Source: Parascedosporium putredinis (Eukaryota > Ascomycota > Sordariomycetes > Microascales > Microascaceae). From it: 64,000 nucleotides of DNA. Position numbers and translations under genes: made by a program. A model generated the notes under the pieces. That model was given only the letters and a program-made list of their open reading frames with translations. It did not search any database and had not been told where the DNA came from. The stretch is taken from contig CASHTG010000015.1 of assembly GCA_949357655.1 (NCBI GenBank), positions 3,348,001 to 3,412,000 of the forward strand, read 5' to 3'. Positions 50,401 through 64,000 of this stretch are shown one piece after another; position 1 is the first letter of the stretch, and every line of letters begins with the position of its first letter.

Positions 50401-51261
50401 TAATATCTTCTTGTCCTCTCTGGTCATAGCACTAATTCCTCGAGGGCTGAAAAAAGAAAGGAAAACACAAAAACCCTGGACTTCATCTCCAAGTAAACAA
50501 CAACAAGATTGTCCCCCTCTCCCCCTGTCGTACCTCGTCCGGAGCTGGAAGCTAGTGCCCACCCCCATACAATTCGATCCTATCGCAATCCAGACAAAGG
50601 TAATTCTGAGTCCCAAGTGATCCTTTCCGCACCTTCACCCTCAACCTCTCACTTCCTCGAATCTTTGGGGCCGTCCTTGGTTTTCTCACCCTCGTTTAAT
50701 AACGGGGTTTGCTCTTTGCAGTTTATCCTGCTGTCCCATGTACGTATAGCCTTGCTTCATTTCGCCGGCCTCATCCGGCGCGATTCCTTGTTGCATTCAT
50801 TACCCTTTTGGGGACCATTTGTTATTTTTTTTTTTTGTTTCGTTCTCCTATCCATTTCCCACCCCATACCCCTTCTTACCTTGTCTTTTCTTCTTATCCC
50901 ATTTTAAGCCTGTTTCCCACTCTCCCGTGTGCATCTATGTGAGGTGCGGCCACGGTCCCGATCGCCCGCGCATTGATATTAATTATGCGACAGTAGCTTG
51001 CTAGGAAACCCGATCGCAATCGCAACGTCCCCTGTGTCGACGTCATCGGTCGCATCCGAGTATTGGAAACGCGAGCTCGCGATACCCGAAGCCTAAATCG
51101 TCGACGAAGAAGAAAAAGAAGGGAACCCCGCCCAACCGCGAGTTTGCCCTTTCTTCAGTCGTTCATACCGTCTGAGGGAGCTCAATCCCGTTGAGTACAA
51201 CTGTTCCCAGAAACCAATCGCCCCTCCCGCGTCGCACCACCCACCAGCCAGCCAGCCCATC

Positions 51262-54200
51262 ATGGCCAATTCACCGTCACACCTCCCCGGCGAGACCCCG
51301 ACCGGCAATGTCAACGAGTCCAACCCGTTTGCCTCCGCCAGCCCGTGGCGCCACCAAGAATCGAGCGCGTTTGCGCGGTACGCCGCCGCGAACCCTCATT
51401 CCCACACCCTCTCGGAACTCCGCGACCAGAGGGTGCCGGCGTGGGCAACACGGGCGCGCTCGCCGACTTTCTCAACTCGAACCGCGTCGAGTCCCGCGGA
51501 AACGGCAGCGCAGCTAGCCACGTCCCCATCGTCGTCCCCGGAGGAGAGAATGGCGCCCCGGCGGAGCAGCCCAAGATCCCCAGCGACGGCCTCAGGGTCG
51601 TTTGCGGCCCGCTCCTCAACTACCGAGGCATGATTGACAACAGGACCTGGCGCGGCAGCGTGCTTGTCGTCGTCTCGGGCGGTGGAAGTGCGCCCCCGCC
51701 CGCACCTGCGCTCACCCTCCGTCGCATTGGTGCCGCCAACCCCCACTCCTTCACCTCCATGTCGAGCGCCGATGCGACGCCCGGCCTCGACAACCTTCCT
51801 CCTAGCGCTGATGCGGTAACCGTCGATAGAATTGTAGCCCAGACGGAAGAGGCTGGGGCCGTCATCCAAGGATCTTGCCTGTACTCCGACACCCGCTGCA
51901 CCTTCTTCCAATATGACATCGTCGTGGAAATGGAGAATGCAGATGTAAAGTGGGAGTATGCCATCGCGGATGTACACTACTCCAGCCCGACCAAGCCCCG
52001 CCAAAACAGTTTCTTCACCCCCTCTGCCACAGAATCCATGAGGTCCATGTTCTTCTCCTGCAACGGCTTCAGTGTTGGAACCGATGAGGATGCCTGGAGT
52101 CATCTTGCGCTCTGGAACGATGTCTTGAGGAGGCACAACGAAGCTCCTTTCCACGTCATGTAAGTGATTTCCTGTCCCTCCCTCCCTTGGTAACAACTGG
52201 CGACTTTCTTTTTCTCACAAATTTCGTTCTTCTAGGATTGGTGGTGGCGACCAGATCTATAACGACGGTATTCGAGTCGACGGGCCCTTGCGAGAGTGGA
52301 CAGCCATTGGCAACCCTCGGAAGCGTGGAAAGTACCCTTTCCCCGATACTCTCCGTCAGGAATGTGACAACTATTACCTTGAGAACTATATTTCATGGTA
52401 AGCCATAGCCAATTCCTCCCCCACCTCCCCGGGGCCGGGCGCACTTCCGGATCGGCGACTAAACCCACGAATGACGATAGGTACAACCAAGAGCCCTTTG
52501 CCAGTGCCAACGGACAAATCCCACAGCTTAATATCTGGGACGATCATGACGTGAGTTACTCGGCTTTTGAAAAGCAAATACCCGCTTCTAGACACGGTGC
52601 AAACCTAGGGTATCCGTCACTAACTGCGGGAATTGATCGGAAATATAGATTATTGATGGCTTTGGGTCGTACACGGATCATTTTATGAGATGCGATATTT
52701 TCCGGGGCATCGGTGGTACAGCGCACAAGTACTACCTCCTCTTCCAACATCACCTTCCTCCTCCACCCTCAACTTACACGACTGGTAAGACCAAGCTGCC
52801 TCCTTCTCGCCCCTCTCCTAATCCTTTGCGGTGACTAACTTTGCTTTAGATGTTGTCGGAACCACGATTGGCGGCGAGTCGAGGCAGGGATTCGACCCCA
52901 AGCAGGTCGAGAATGCGTTTGTGGCCCCCAGAGAACGACACAAGAGATCGGTTATATTGTCGGACCGAAGCCGGGAGTAAGTCGCCAGTTCGCCTCGCCC
53001 CCGAAAAGGGACGCGTTTCGCGCTAACTCGCATCTTAGCCCTACGTTGCTGAGCATTCTCTCAACCTATACGCCCGTCTTGGTGCGCGACTTGCATTTTT
53101 GGGCATCGATGCTCGCACAGAGGTACGCCAATAGAGTCTATCTAGACCCCCAAGAGAAGGAAACCCCTTTTGTAATCGGTGGCTAACATGATGTGCTTGT
53201 CCTCTTTTCCCATTGCGCAGCGAACACGCCATCAAATCAACTACCCCGAGACATACGAGCTCATGTTTGATAAGTTGACAACGGAACTGGTGCACGCCAA
53301 GAACACCGGACAGCCCATTTCTCATTTGCTGATCCTCTTGGGTGTCCCGATTGCCTATCCTGTAAGAACACGCCGGCACTGAAAATATCCCCATTTCTTT
53401 TCTACATCTTGCTAACATAGTCTTGTACTTTAGCGACTTACCTGGCTTGAAAACATCTTCTCCAGCCCTCTCATGGGACCTATGAAGTTCCTGAACCGCA
53501 GGTTTGGCTTTGGTATGACGCCCCAACACCCTAGTCCCTGGCGCGCACTCGCAGACTCGAGCTAGTGATTGCGACACCTATGAAATACCCCAGTTTACTA
53601 ACAGGAAAATTCTTAGGTGGCTCGTTCTTCAACAAGTTTGACGGTAGTGTCGACCTACTTGATGACCTCGACGACCACTGGACTGCCCGTACCCACAAGG
53701 CGGAGCGCAAGTATCTCATCGAATCCTTGCAAAACATTGCCGCCGCGCATAATCTTCGCATCACGATTCTCAGCGGCGACGTCCACCTGGCCGCCGTCGG
53801 GCGCTTTTACACGGATCTCCACCGGCGCGTCGACCCTCTGGCCGACCATCGCTACATGCCCAACATCATCTCCTCGGCCATCGTCAATAAGCCTCCTCCC
53901 GCGGCGGTTGCCAACCTACTAGCCCATAGAAACAAGATCCATCGCATGGGACACCGAACCGACGAGACCCTTCTCACTTTCTTCGACAAGCAGCCCGGCG
54001 GCAAGAAGAAGGCCGGTAATAGCAACCAGGTGACGATGCCGAGCAGAAACTACGCGATAATTACGGAGAACTCTCCCAATGGCGTTCCCGCGGCTGCCGC
54101 TGCCGCTGGGCAAGTGCAAAACGGATCTGCGCCACCCGCGCACAACCACGACCAGGCCGCGAACCCTGTGCCGAACGGAAAGGCCAGCACCCCGCACAAG

Positions 54201-54452
54201 AAGGACGGCCACTTTGCCCTCCACGATGGAGAAAAGGGTGCCGGTACCCTCCACAAGGCCGCGTCAATCCAGCACGGAAAGGGCGGAGACGGCGGCCTGG
54301 ATATCTGCATCCGGGTGGAGATTGACCAGTCCGATGCGCAGGGAAAGACTCAGGGTTATGGTATGACTATTCCCGTTCTACGATATGTAGAGAGGCCGGA
54401 GAGCTCGTCCGCCTCGTCAAGCCAGTCCAGCCATGCTGGCTCTCGGCGGTAG
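51262..54452 (+). CDS. PhoD-like metallophosphatase domain protein
   Basis: A fungal PhoD-type phosphatase, a metal-dependent phosphomonoesterase or phosphodiesterase family; substrate unknown. Nine exons: 51262-52159, 52236-52397, 52481-52550, 52649-52784, 52850-52976, 53039-53122, 53221-53361, 53434-53512, 53617-54452; corrected product about 844 residues. Landmarks: GIRVDGPLREWTAIGNPRKR, the metal-site sequence IWDDHD (about 372-377), GIDARTERTRHQI, and SGDVHLAAVGRF (about 619-630), the second metal-binding segment. The last 150 residues are low-complexity Ala/Asn/Lys/Gly then a short folded piece and a Ser-rich end. There is no signal peptide or membrane helix, unlike bacterial PhoD, so an intracellular role is likely. 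The frame slips by one base at 51431-51433 (G run, after SELRDQR) and at 52925-52929 (C run, after ENAFVAP); both are repaired by one added base. Start: the ATG in an ATCATGGCC context. Confidence 0.88.
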
Positions 54453-55518
54453 ATGCAGAAGCCTTGCCGAGTTTGGTGGTTTCTTGACTTTGGTCATGTT
54501 TTAGTGATAATTGCGCTCTCGGCTACCTTTTACCACAATGGTTTCCATTCTTGTACTTGGAATCTAGGGCAAAAGGTTTTCTTTCTTTAGTTTTTTTTGT
54601 CTTGCTGTGCAACCCGGAGGAGGACGGGGCGGAAGAGATCAGATTTGGATTGGTTTTTGACTAGATATCCCATTATCTTCTGTACCAGATAGCTTACTTT
54701 CCTGGCGGAGGTGTCTTTATTTTCTTGCTCTTTTTCCGCCAGACAGTGCAATGCGTCCGATTAATAACTCGCTTGTTCCCCGCATCAAATCCTCTCCGTG
54801 ATATTCTCAAGACAAATGAACAGAGAGGGCTCAACTCTTTTGCGGACCGCTGTGTGACTCGCGTATGGCTGACTCCTCAACGGCTTGGCTCGGTCGGCGA
54901 TTTCCAGAAACCGCCGTTGACCGGCCCCTATAATAGCCTGTCAGCTCCATCGCGCCTGCTTCCAGTTCAATGTCACAGCTCAGCTGGTGGGATCACGTGG
55001 GGAGCTAGTGGGGCACTGGGCACTGCAGGGCACTGCAGTACACTGGCGGTGACAGTCAGCGATTGAACGCGGTATCGGCTTAGCCAAACCCGACGTCATC
55101 GGCCCGGCCGGGGAAGGCGTGCCCTCCCTTCCTCTTAACCCGCCGGAAAGCGAGCGAGGCCAATGCACGCCCCCGTCGTCTGCGCAAGCTCTCACGCGAG
55201 ATAACGGGCGATACCCAATCCGAAGCCTCCCAGACCTTGTCTTGGACCCCATTCTCGAGGAGAGCCTCAATGACAATCAGACTCATTTAAGCATTGCAGA
55301 CGCCGAGGGTTTCCATCCAGGATCGGTATTACATGCAACCCCACCCCCGCGCCTCGCTCCACGTTTGCTTTGGTCATAAGCTATATAACCCCCATCGTGG
55401 ACTATTTCATGAGCTTCTGACTGACTGTCTGTCTGAAGAGACTGCAATTCTCACCGCCTTCTTCCCCCTTTTGTGTTGGTGTCACAATACAGGCCCCGAG
55501 TTAATTTCTAGGATCAGC
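54453..55518 (+). other. Intergenic region and promoter of the P5C dehydrogenase gene
   Basis: The first part is the 3' region of the PhoD-like gene. A CACGTG E-box lies at 54994-54999, in the half nearer the dehydrogenase gene. CACGTG is the site class that a bHLH factor such as the one encoded at 60501 would be expected to bind; a link is speculation. Confidence 0.45.
55382..55388 (+). promoter_or_regulatory. TATA box candidate of the P5C dehydrogenase gene
   Basis: TATATAA lies 131-137 bases before the ATG at 55519, a reasonable position for a fungal TATA element followed by a leader of about 100 bases. Confidence 0.45.
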
Positions 55519-57476
<1,958 letters not shown>

Positions 57477-60400
57477 AACGATCCCGAGATGCGCACATAG
57501 TGCCTCGGTACGAGAGGAGGAAACGGCGAAGGAAAACTTTATGGCACACGCAACGGGGTGGGAGGAACATCCTGGGATCGCAGCCTCCTATCGAGTGGTG
57601 GGTCTTAGGTGGCGTCGAGGACCTTGGCGGGCTTCTACGTCTCGCAATTGGGCTTTGTAACCTGTATGGGCTAGGCCATGAATATTGGGGGTGCATGTCG
57701 AATTTCAGCCACAAATGATGTTCTAGCGGGCAGGGTTCGGAGTTGATGGACACTAAGCGGACCCCTTGGGGCCCGCGATGATCAATAATCTGCATCCCTA
57801 CACTACTGTCGTAGAGATAGGCCACGTGCCTGCTCTTGAGATTCCGATCCTAACTGGGAGACTAAGCCCGTTCTCGCTTCCGTGTGTGTGTTCGCGTGAG
57901 ATGTGTTCGGTACCATGTCTGTATTAGGCTTCCTCGCATGTGGGTGAAGGAAAAGGGCTTGAGGAATCCGACATGCTCTTTTGGAGCATGGCGGGCTGTT
58001 CGTCGATCCTGCTTTCGGTGAAGCCCGGGTTGTCACGGAATTTACTTGTAGTAGTTGGAAAGTGCACAAAGTCAACAGCGACCTCAAGAGGAGTGAGAGT
58101 CCAGCACGGGCCTGGGATACACAATCTTGCTTGTTAACGGGCGAGATCATCAATGGGCAAAGCCCGGCAATCTTTTTCTACGGGTACTCTTGCGAGTAAT
58201 GCGTCAATGGGGATCGGCCCAGACAAGTTCCAATCAGACCTTGCCGTGGGGGACACATGGGGCTCCGGATGCTCTGTGCTCCGTGCTTGATACCCTCCCG
58301 CGCGCAGCGAGCACACGCGGACCTTCCAACGCTGGAATAAAAGGGCTTGGCTAGGGCCCGGGAATGGGGGAAAAGGAGGGGGACAACTAGTCCTCAACAA
58401 TGGGGATCCGGGGAGGTGGTGCGAGCACGTGTGGCCGACGAAGGCTCGGCAGCACCATTTCATTGGTGATTGCCTCGTAGCCTTCGTGACTACTCTGGCC
58501 CAGACCAAGAAAAGAAGAAACCAAGTGATGAATTTCCCGAGGCGGAGAGGGATAAGCCTAGGATGGATCCTCTAAGTAGTTTGAGAATCGCACATCCCTC
58601 TCATCCGACAAAGCACTAAACATGTCCTCTCGATCGCAAAGTACATCCGCGCCGCCTAAGACTAAGGCTCTCCCACTCCCGCGATTTCATGTGATACAAG
58701 TCTCATAAAATGGCCGACCTTGTTGTGCTGGCTTGCTCGACCTCACGGTTCCAACACGGTAGGGCTCTGCTGACTCCCAGTCAATTGAGACTGAAATGAA
58801 GTCTACGAAGAAGTGCACGCGATGTCTGTGGCACGAAGAGCACGCACACATGGGAAAGGGTGCGGCGCATAAGGGTTGTTGGCGGATAGGCGATGCATAG
58901 TTATCATGCACACGAATCAATTTCAAGTTCGGTCTAAGGAAAGGAGGGTGAGCAAGCGGGAGGGCGAACGGCAAGCATACTCCAACAGGATGGACGGTTC
59001 GTGGAATGTTCCACTTTCTATAGGCAATTGACTGACACGGAACTTTGAAGTCCCTGGACAAGGCCGAATGTTGTGGAGACAGCTGCTTTGGTTGATGTCG
59101 TGGAACCCACTTTCCCAAGGCGGGAGCTGCCCGAGCTGCTCGGGGGCGGAGGCTTGGCCCCATGTGCTCAAGCCGACGCTTCTGATTCGCCAACGCACCA
59201 CCGAACGTCATCAATCTGGCCGGGCCTCTCAAGGTCCCCACGCAGGCGAGCGATTGGCTCGCAACACTTTTGCTGCGAGTGTCAACTTCCCTTTTCTTTT
59301 TACCTCGCGACCCGTGAAAGAGGAAGGGGGAGACAAGAGACTTTTGTTTGCCCACGCACGTGTAGTGCCTTGCCGCCAAGCACACGAGGATCGGAGGAAA
59401 ATGAGGGAGGAAGTCGCGTGCCACTCTGTTTCGCCCCTGAACACCTTTCAAGGGAAGCGACGAAGGGACAAAAAGAGAGGGCTTGGATGCCATGAGGGGT
59501 GACAAGGGAACATTGGGGAAAGAGCCAAAGTCTAATCAATCTTCGAAACGGGGCGGGTTTGAGGTCTCTCGACGGTCCAGCTTGTCTCGGGGAAGGGTCC
59601 GGGGCATGTACCTTCAAAGGGACTGACGAGGAGACTCTGAGCCCCCTCGTACTGGGCGAACACACTCTAGCCTCTCTGGTGTTCAGGTTCGAATAGGTTG
59701 AATTTCTCGCGTTCTATACATCCCATCCATCCCATCCATATAATAGATACATCCAATCCATGGATCAGTCCGTCGATATCTCTTTCTCGAGGTCCCTGAA
59801 TAAACCGTTGGTGTGCCACGGCGTTCGCCTTGAAGCTTGATTGGGCGCCGAAGACAACACTCTCAGAGAGGCCCTCGAGCTCATATTTCCTCTCTCCCCG
59901 ATCCCAGGTCTTCCTTCTCTTCCCAGTTCTCGCATGCTTGTTTGATTGCATGCCGACCCCTAGCTCCTCCTTCTCCGCCCCCTCTTATCTGTGCCAGTCT
60001 CTCTGCGCATCGGGTCTTCTTTCCCATCCGACTTTTAGCTGCGTCCCGCCACATTATACCCTGGACGCTATCAGAGGTATCATCCACTGGAGCCCTATTC
60101 CCCGACGTTGGTCTCTGAGGATCTGGGTCCTCATTTCACCACTCGCCCGCACAAACGTACCGACTATCCGATGACTGTCAAACTCTTTCCGGTCAGCACG
60201 GATCGGGTGTATCAAAAACTGTAATCTAGCATCTCTTACCATCTTCTTTCTCTGCGGCTCCCGTCCTTCAAAACTTCTTCCATATATATCGAGCGACGCC
60301 TCCCAAGACCAACCACTTCCAGTAACCCCAATAAAGCGGTGTAAATATATTCCACCTACGTCCGACCAAGAACCAAGCGACATACGGGAGGCACGGATCG

Positions 60401-60500
60401 CACCGTACCGGTCTGATTGCAGACGCACCCGCGCTGCGTTCCTTTTCCCTGAGATTTCTACTACTAGATATAACCTAGAGGTTCCTGTGCCAGCCTCAAC
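57477..60500. other. Intergenic region before the bHLH gene
   Basis: Three kilobases. The left part is the dehydrogenase 3' region. Between about 58690 and 59500 stop codons are rare on both strands, so long frames overlap (272 codons on minus, 144 and 140 on plus); this fits base composition rather than a gene. CACGTG occurs near 57831 and 58424. From about 59880 to 60480 the plus strand is C/T-rich and likely the bHLH leader; it holds short upstream reading frames, including one opened by the ATG at about 59949 and closed at 60174. Confidence 0.5.
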
Positions 60501-61938
60501 ATGCCTCAGCCAGCGCTTCCTCCTACGCCAGCCTCCTCCACCGATATCAAAGGGAGGGATGGCACCAGTGACATAACCGGCCTGCAAATGGCCTTCGAAC
60601 TTCCCCGCCGGCCTTGGCCACTTCTTCTCCTTCTCGCGGGGCTAGATTCGCACCACCCAAGGGGGATTATCCTGTTCAGCCCAGCGAGACGGTCAAATCT
60701 AGGCGGAGATCGTCAGCCGCTAATAAAGAATCCAAAGTGCCCTTTGAGCTCCCGCCGCCACCGACAAGATCGAGGAAAATCATCCAAATGAAACCGAAAA
60801 GCAGGAGGACAAGGTGGAAGCAGCCCCAAAGTCCGGGCCGGCCACTAAGGGTACAGGTTCTACGGGGAAGACCAGCGGGGCTACAGCCGGAGCCTCTTCC
60901 TCCTCCACAGTCTCCACCGCATCGGACCTTTCAGTCACTTCGAATAGTGGTTCTACGGCCGCTGCCCCCTCTGCTTCTGCAAGCAAAAAGAAGCAGCCAT
61001 CCGCAACAAGCGCGGCAGGAAGAAAGATTGCTCGAAAAACGGCACATAGTCTTATCGAACGGCGGCGACGGTCGAAGATGAACGAGGAATTTGCTGTCCT
61101 CAAGGGAATGATTCCCGCTTGTACGGGAGAGATGCACAAGCTCGCTATCTTACAGGTATGTTGCTTGGAACTCTAGAAACCCACTGGGGAAGAAAGGCGC
61201 CAGCCAGACTGGTTTAGACAATGAACTTTTATTCATCCTTTTCTTTTTGGTGGCTAATCGCTAGAATTACTTTAGGCATCTATCGAATACGTACGGTATC
61301 TCGAAGATTGTATCTCGAAGCTCCAGGCTGAACGGGAAGAGCGCGAAGACCATGAAAGCCCGGCATCTCTACCAGAAGACAGACACACTCCCGATTTTCG
61401 AAATCTTCAGCACCACCAGCATCACCAACCACTGGAAGAAGCGCACAGTGCAATGCAGATCGCCGAGCCCGAGCCCGAGCCTGAGCCCGAACCCGTCGAC
61501 GTTGAGATGACGGGATCCACTGTTCCCTCACCGACATATAGCCATGCCCCTAGTTCTCACCGCGCCTCGATATCGCCGGCCATCCAGGCCCGGGACCCAC
61601 TTGATAGACGGGAGTCTTATTCTTCGTCCATTTCCGCAGACCGCCGCTTCAGCTACACAACTTCAGCGACGACATCGCCGGCTTTTGGCCCTCAGACTGC
61701 ATTCGGATATGGTGCGCCGGGAACTCTGCCTTCCTTGAGCTCTGCACTCACTAGCCCGGCGCTTGGCCCACAAGGAGACGCCGACCACGAGGCTACGGCT
61801 GCTCTGATGATGCTAAACGCCGATCGTCGGGGTTATTTTGCACAGAGACAGCTTGCGGCAAGCCAAGGAGAAAGTACACCAAAGGGCCAGGCTGGTGCTG
61901 GCCGCGGAATGTCAGTTCGTGATCTTCTTAGCACATGA
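60501..61938 (+). CDS. bHLH transcription factor, Esc1/Pho4-like class
   Basis: A nuclear DNA-binding regulator. Exon 1 is 60501-61155 and exon 2 is 61276-61938 (120-nt intron, GTATGT donor, TTTAG acceptor); corrected length about 439 residues. The bHLH spans about residues 176-236 across the splice: the basic part reads HSLIERRRRSKMN, with His183, Glu187 and Arg191, the residue trio that selects CACGTG; the loop is IPACTGEMHK and helix 2 is ASIEYVRYLEDCISKLQ. Upstream is a Pro/Ser/Thr-rich region with GARFAPPKGDYPVQPSE; downstream are a His/Gln run, a PEPEPEPE repeat, a Ser-rich region and the end MSVRDLLST. The frame slips by one base near 60612 (between PRR and LATSSPSRG) and near 60794 (between QMKP and KQEDKVEAA); one added base at each restores a continuous protein. 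The targets are not evident from the sequence. Confidence 0.85.
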
Positions 61939-63938
61939 GGAGGAGACAAGGAGAGTATATATGAAAAGAAGAAAACCACATAGAACCCCGGCACTAGTAT
62001 CAACTCTGACGCGAGAGGCATGAGAAACAACACTCAGCAACCATGCTAATAGTCGTGGGTAAAAGAGTGCTGTTCATCCCGCGGCCGCTAAGTCTCTTCT
62101 GGGCTTGCGAAACAGGCTTATGCACCGCACTGCACGCGTACCTTTCATGGTTGACACCAAGCCCTACCGGCCCTTTTGGGATGGCTCCAAGGCGGCTTGG
62201 CTCGGCCTGTAGCCCCACCCGGTTAGGGTGAGGAGCGGCTCATGGCGGACACGCGGCGGGACTTGAGGGCCTGAATGACGAAGGCGTGTCAACCAGGCGC
62301 GGCCTAGAGAACGTGCACACCGCTACGAGATATCCATCTAACAATTTGAGGGCGATTAATGAAGAGCTGGGAATGTGTGATTTCCAAGGCACCAACGATG
62401 GCCAAAAACACAGCACAAATAGTAGCAGCTTTGGAAGGTCGAAAAGGCGGCGCTTTATAGAGAGGTAGAAAGAGAGGGAGAAGGAGAGGGACGTAGCATC
62501 TAATGCACACATGCTTCTAGAATCAGGATGGGAGGACTAGTTTTTTTTTTTTTCCTTCTTTTCTTTCGCTTCTGGGATGTTGGGCGACTTGGAGTTTAGG
62601 CGGCCCATAATAAGTTACATAGACTCGGCATGCTTTTGGTTTTGGGAATGGGAGGTTGATTTAAACAAGCGGAAATATACAACTTTTGACTGGATTGAAA
62701 GAATCAACAGAACGAGTGGATTGAACGAACGAAAGAAGCATCAGAGTCCATTTGTCTCACGGAAATTCCATTTCTGAATTCCTATACGTTCCACGGTCGA
62801 TGGAGGATATGGACTGTTGATTTGATTTGGCGAGACAGTCAACATTGAACTGACTGCCCCCGCCTTGCCCCAGGACAGCTAAGTCCAGGACCGATGGTCG
62901 GGCATTGTGCCTGTGGGGACAAGAGAGGATGTCACCGAAGCGCCAAGGCTACAAACACACCAGAACCGGAATCCAGCCACATTGATCGTCATCGGCCTTG
63001 AAATCGTGAGGTGATCCCTGTCGTGCTGTGCTAACGCCGAACCGCCCCTCCTCAACTCTCCCGCTCATAAACGCCGCCCGTCGCGCAGGGCTCGACAGGT
63101 TTTACCCTCAACAACAATGATTCGCAATCCCACCTCCTTGGGCCAATTCTTTTGAAGTTGGATTTTTTTCCCCCTTTTAATCCCTCGCAACCTGTTGCTT
63201 CCATCGCCCGCGGCGAGGAAGAAGACGAAGACCAGCGTGTCGCCCATCCGCCGCCTTTGAGCCGCTCCCAGTTCTTGCGTTTCAGGATCTGGCATCATCG
63301 TACGAGGAACGCTTGGAGCCTGTTTCGGGCGAGATCCGCGCTGCCCTGGTCGACGACGGGATCGAGCGCGCAATAAAGGGGGACCGAGTGAGACGGAGAG
63401 AGATCTCGAACGATTTTTCTGTTGATTTCTGTTCAAATCGTTTGGTACCGGAATCCCTCCCTGCAACCGAATTTGTTCGTCTGATTCCTCTCCATCCTCC
63501 ACGGCCCTGTCCGACGCTCACCTGCATGTAACCATCCGCTCTGTTCCGGCTAGCATCACTTTGTTGAAACAAACGAATTGTTCTTGTTCTTTTCTCTCCT
63601 TGCCCCCTGTCGGGGCGTCCCAACGACGTATCGAGTCCTTATTAATATGATCGACGAGTCCTCTCGTTTGTGATCTCCGATAGCAACTCTCTCGACACCA
63701 ATTTGATCCTCCGCCAAACCCCTTCTCCCTCTCCTTTCGCGAATAATTCCGCGTGATCGAGAGAAACCTCCTTCATCCTCACTGCTGTTGCGAACATCGG
63801 CGAACCGTCTTCCACTACACGTCGGCTTGTTCGAGTTGCCCCGCGAGGACCTAGGCCCTCTCCGCTTCTTGCCTGAACGGACGATTGCCACTCGACGAGA
63901 CCAGCTTTAAAAGAAAGACCAAAACCAGAAAGCCCATC
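61939..63938. other. Intergenic region and leader of the right-edge gene
   Basis: Two kilobases. The first part is the bHLH 3' region. A T run lies at about 62540-62552. From about 63060 onward the plus strand becomes C/T-rich and moderately free of stops, as expected for a promoter and long leader of the gene starting at 63939. No separate gene is convincing. Confidence 0.5.
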
Positions 63939-64000
63939 ATGGCTCCCTCTACCATACCTATAGGCACCTTCAAGCCCGTCTACTCGGATGGCTCCAACGC
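63939..64000 (+). CDS. Start of a protein-coding gene cut by the window edge
   Basis: An ATG in a good context (CCCATCATGG) opens a frame MAPSTIPIGTFKPVYSDGSN that runs to the end of the window. It follows nearly 900 bases of leader-like, pyrimidine-rich sequence. Only about 20 residues are visible and I do not recognise the protein. Confidence 0.5.
   Translation, partial: MAPSTIPIGTFKPVYSDGSN

Larger units (their letters stand above)
46145..51261. other. Divergent intergenic region between ankyrin and PhoD-like genes
   Basis: Five kilobases between two genes transcribed apart. A GA-rich tract lies close to the ankyrin gene (46400-46438) and a strong C/T tract lies about 900 bases before the PhoD start (50336-50400), with further T-rich sequence near 50820-50840. 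The middle, about 46650-50000, contains only scattered frames under 140 codons on both strands, none recognisable. Confidence 0.55.

Noticed and set aside
53565..53616. An upstream ATG frame suggesting a separate protein starting MIATPMKYPSLL before the last PhoD exon
   Set aside because: These bases are intron: they lie between the GTATGA donor at 53513 and the TTCTTAG acceptor at 53616, and splicing them out joins GFG to GSFFNKFDG correctly.
58687..59505. 272-codon minus-strand frame
   Set aside because: Two plus-strand frames of about 140 codons overlap it and codon use is flat. I see no domain, signal or splice logic; it looks like a local shortage of stops.

Overview
The window looks like nuclear DNA of a filamentous ascomycete (Pezizomycotina, most like Sordariomycetes). 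Genes carry short GT-AG introns with CTAAC-type branch sites, coding sequence is rich in G/C at third codon positions, and the gene set is typical of moulds: an Atg33 mitophagy factor, a CFEM GPI protein, a peroxisomal dienoyl-CoA reductase, a HOL1/TPO-type MFS carrier, a large ankyrin protein and an Esc1-like bHLH factor. I cannot name the species.

Layout. 1-6 kb: no supportable gene. 6.1-7.6 kb (-): Sps19-type 2,4-dienoyl-CoA reductase, five exons. 9.95-10.8 kb (+): Atg33. 11.9-14.1 kb (-): MFS transporter, five exons. 14.1-37.6 kb: a 23 kb gene-poor tract in which I support only one tiny cysteine-rich gene (23.9-24.1 kb, -) and one doubtful decayed reading frame (22.2-22.7 kb). 37.6-38.4 kb (-): CFEM protein. 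40.0-46.1 kb (-): an 8-exon, about 1837-residue protein with an N-terminal nucleotidyltransferase-like region, ankyrin blocks and an acidic tail. 51.3-54.5 kb (+): PhoD-like phosphatase, nine exons. 55.5-57.5 kb (+): mitochondrial P5C dehydrogenase, three exons. 60.5-61.9 kb (+): bHLH transcription factor. 63.94 kb (+): the first 62 bases of a further gene running off the window.

Functionally the genes are housekeeping rather than a pathway cluster: peroxisomal fatty-acid oxidation, mitophagy, proline catabolism, surface haem/iron or adhesion biology, and regulation. Nothing suggests a biosynthetic cluster or an intact transposon.

One caution governs every model. Six of the eight well-recognised genes need one or more single-base insertions to stay in frame (11 sites, all the same sign, most in C or G runs), while their splice sites and protein motifs are intact. 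I read this as systematic one-base deletion errors in the assembly, not as pseudogenes. Exon boundaries below are the ones that give conserved protein across junctions; residue numbers assume the missing base is restored.
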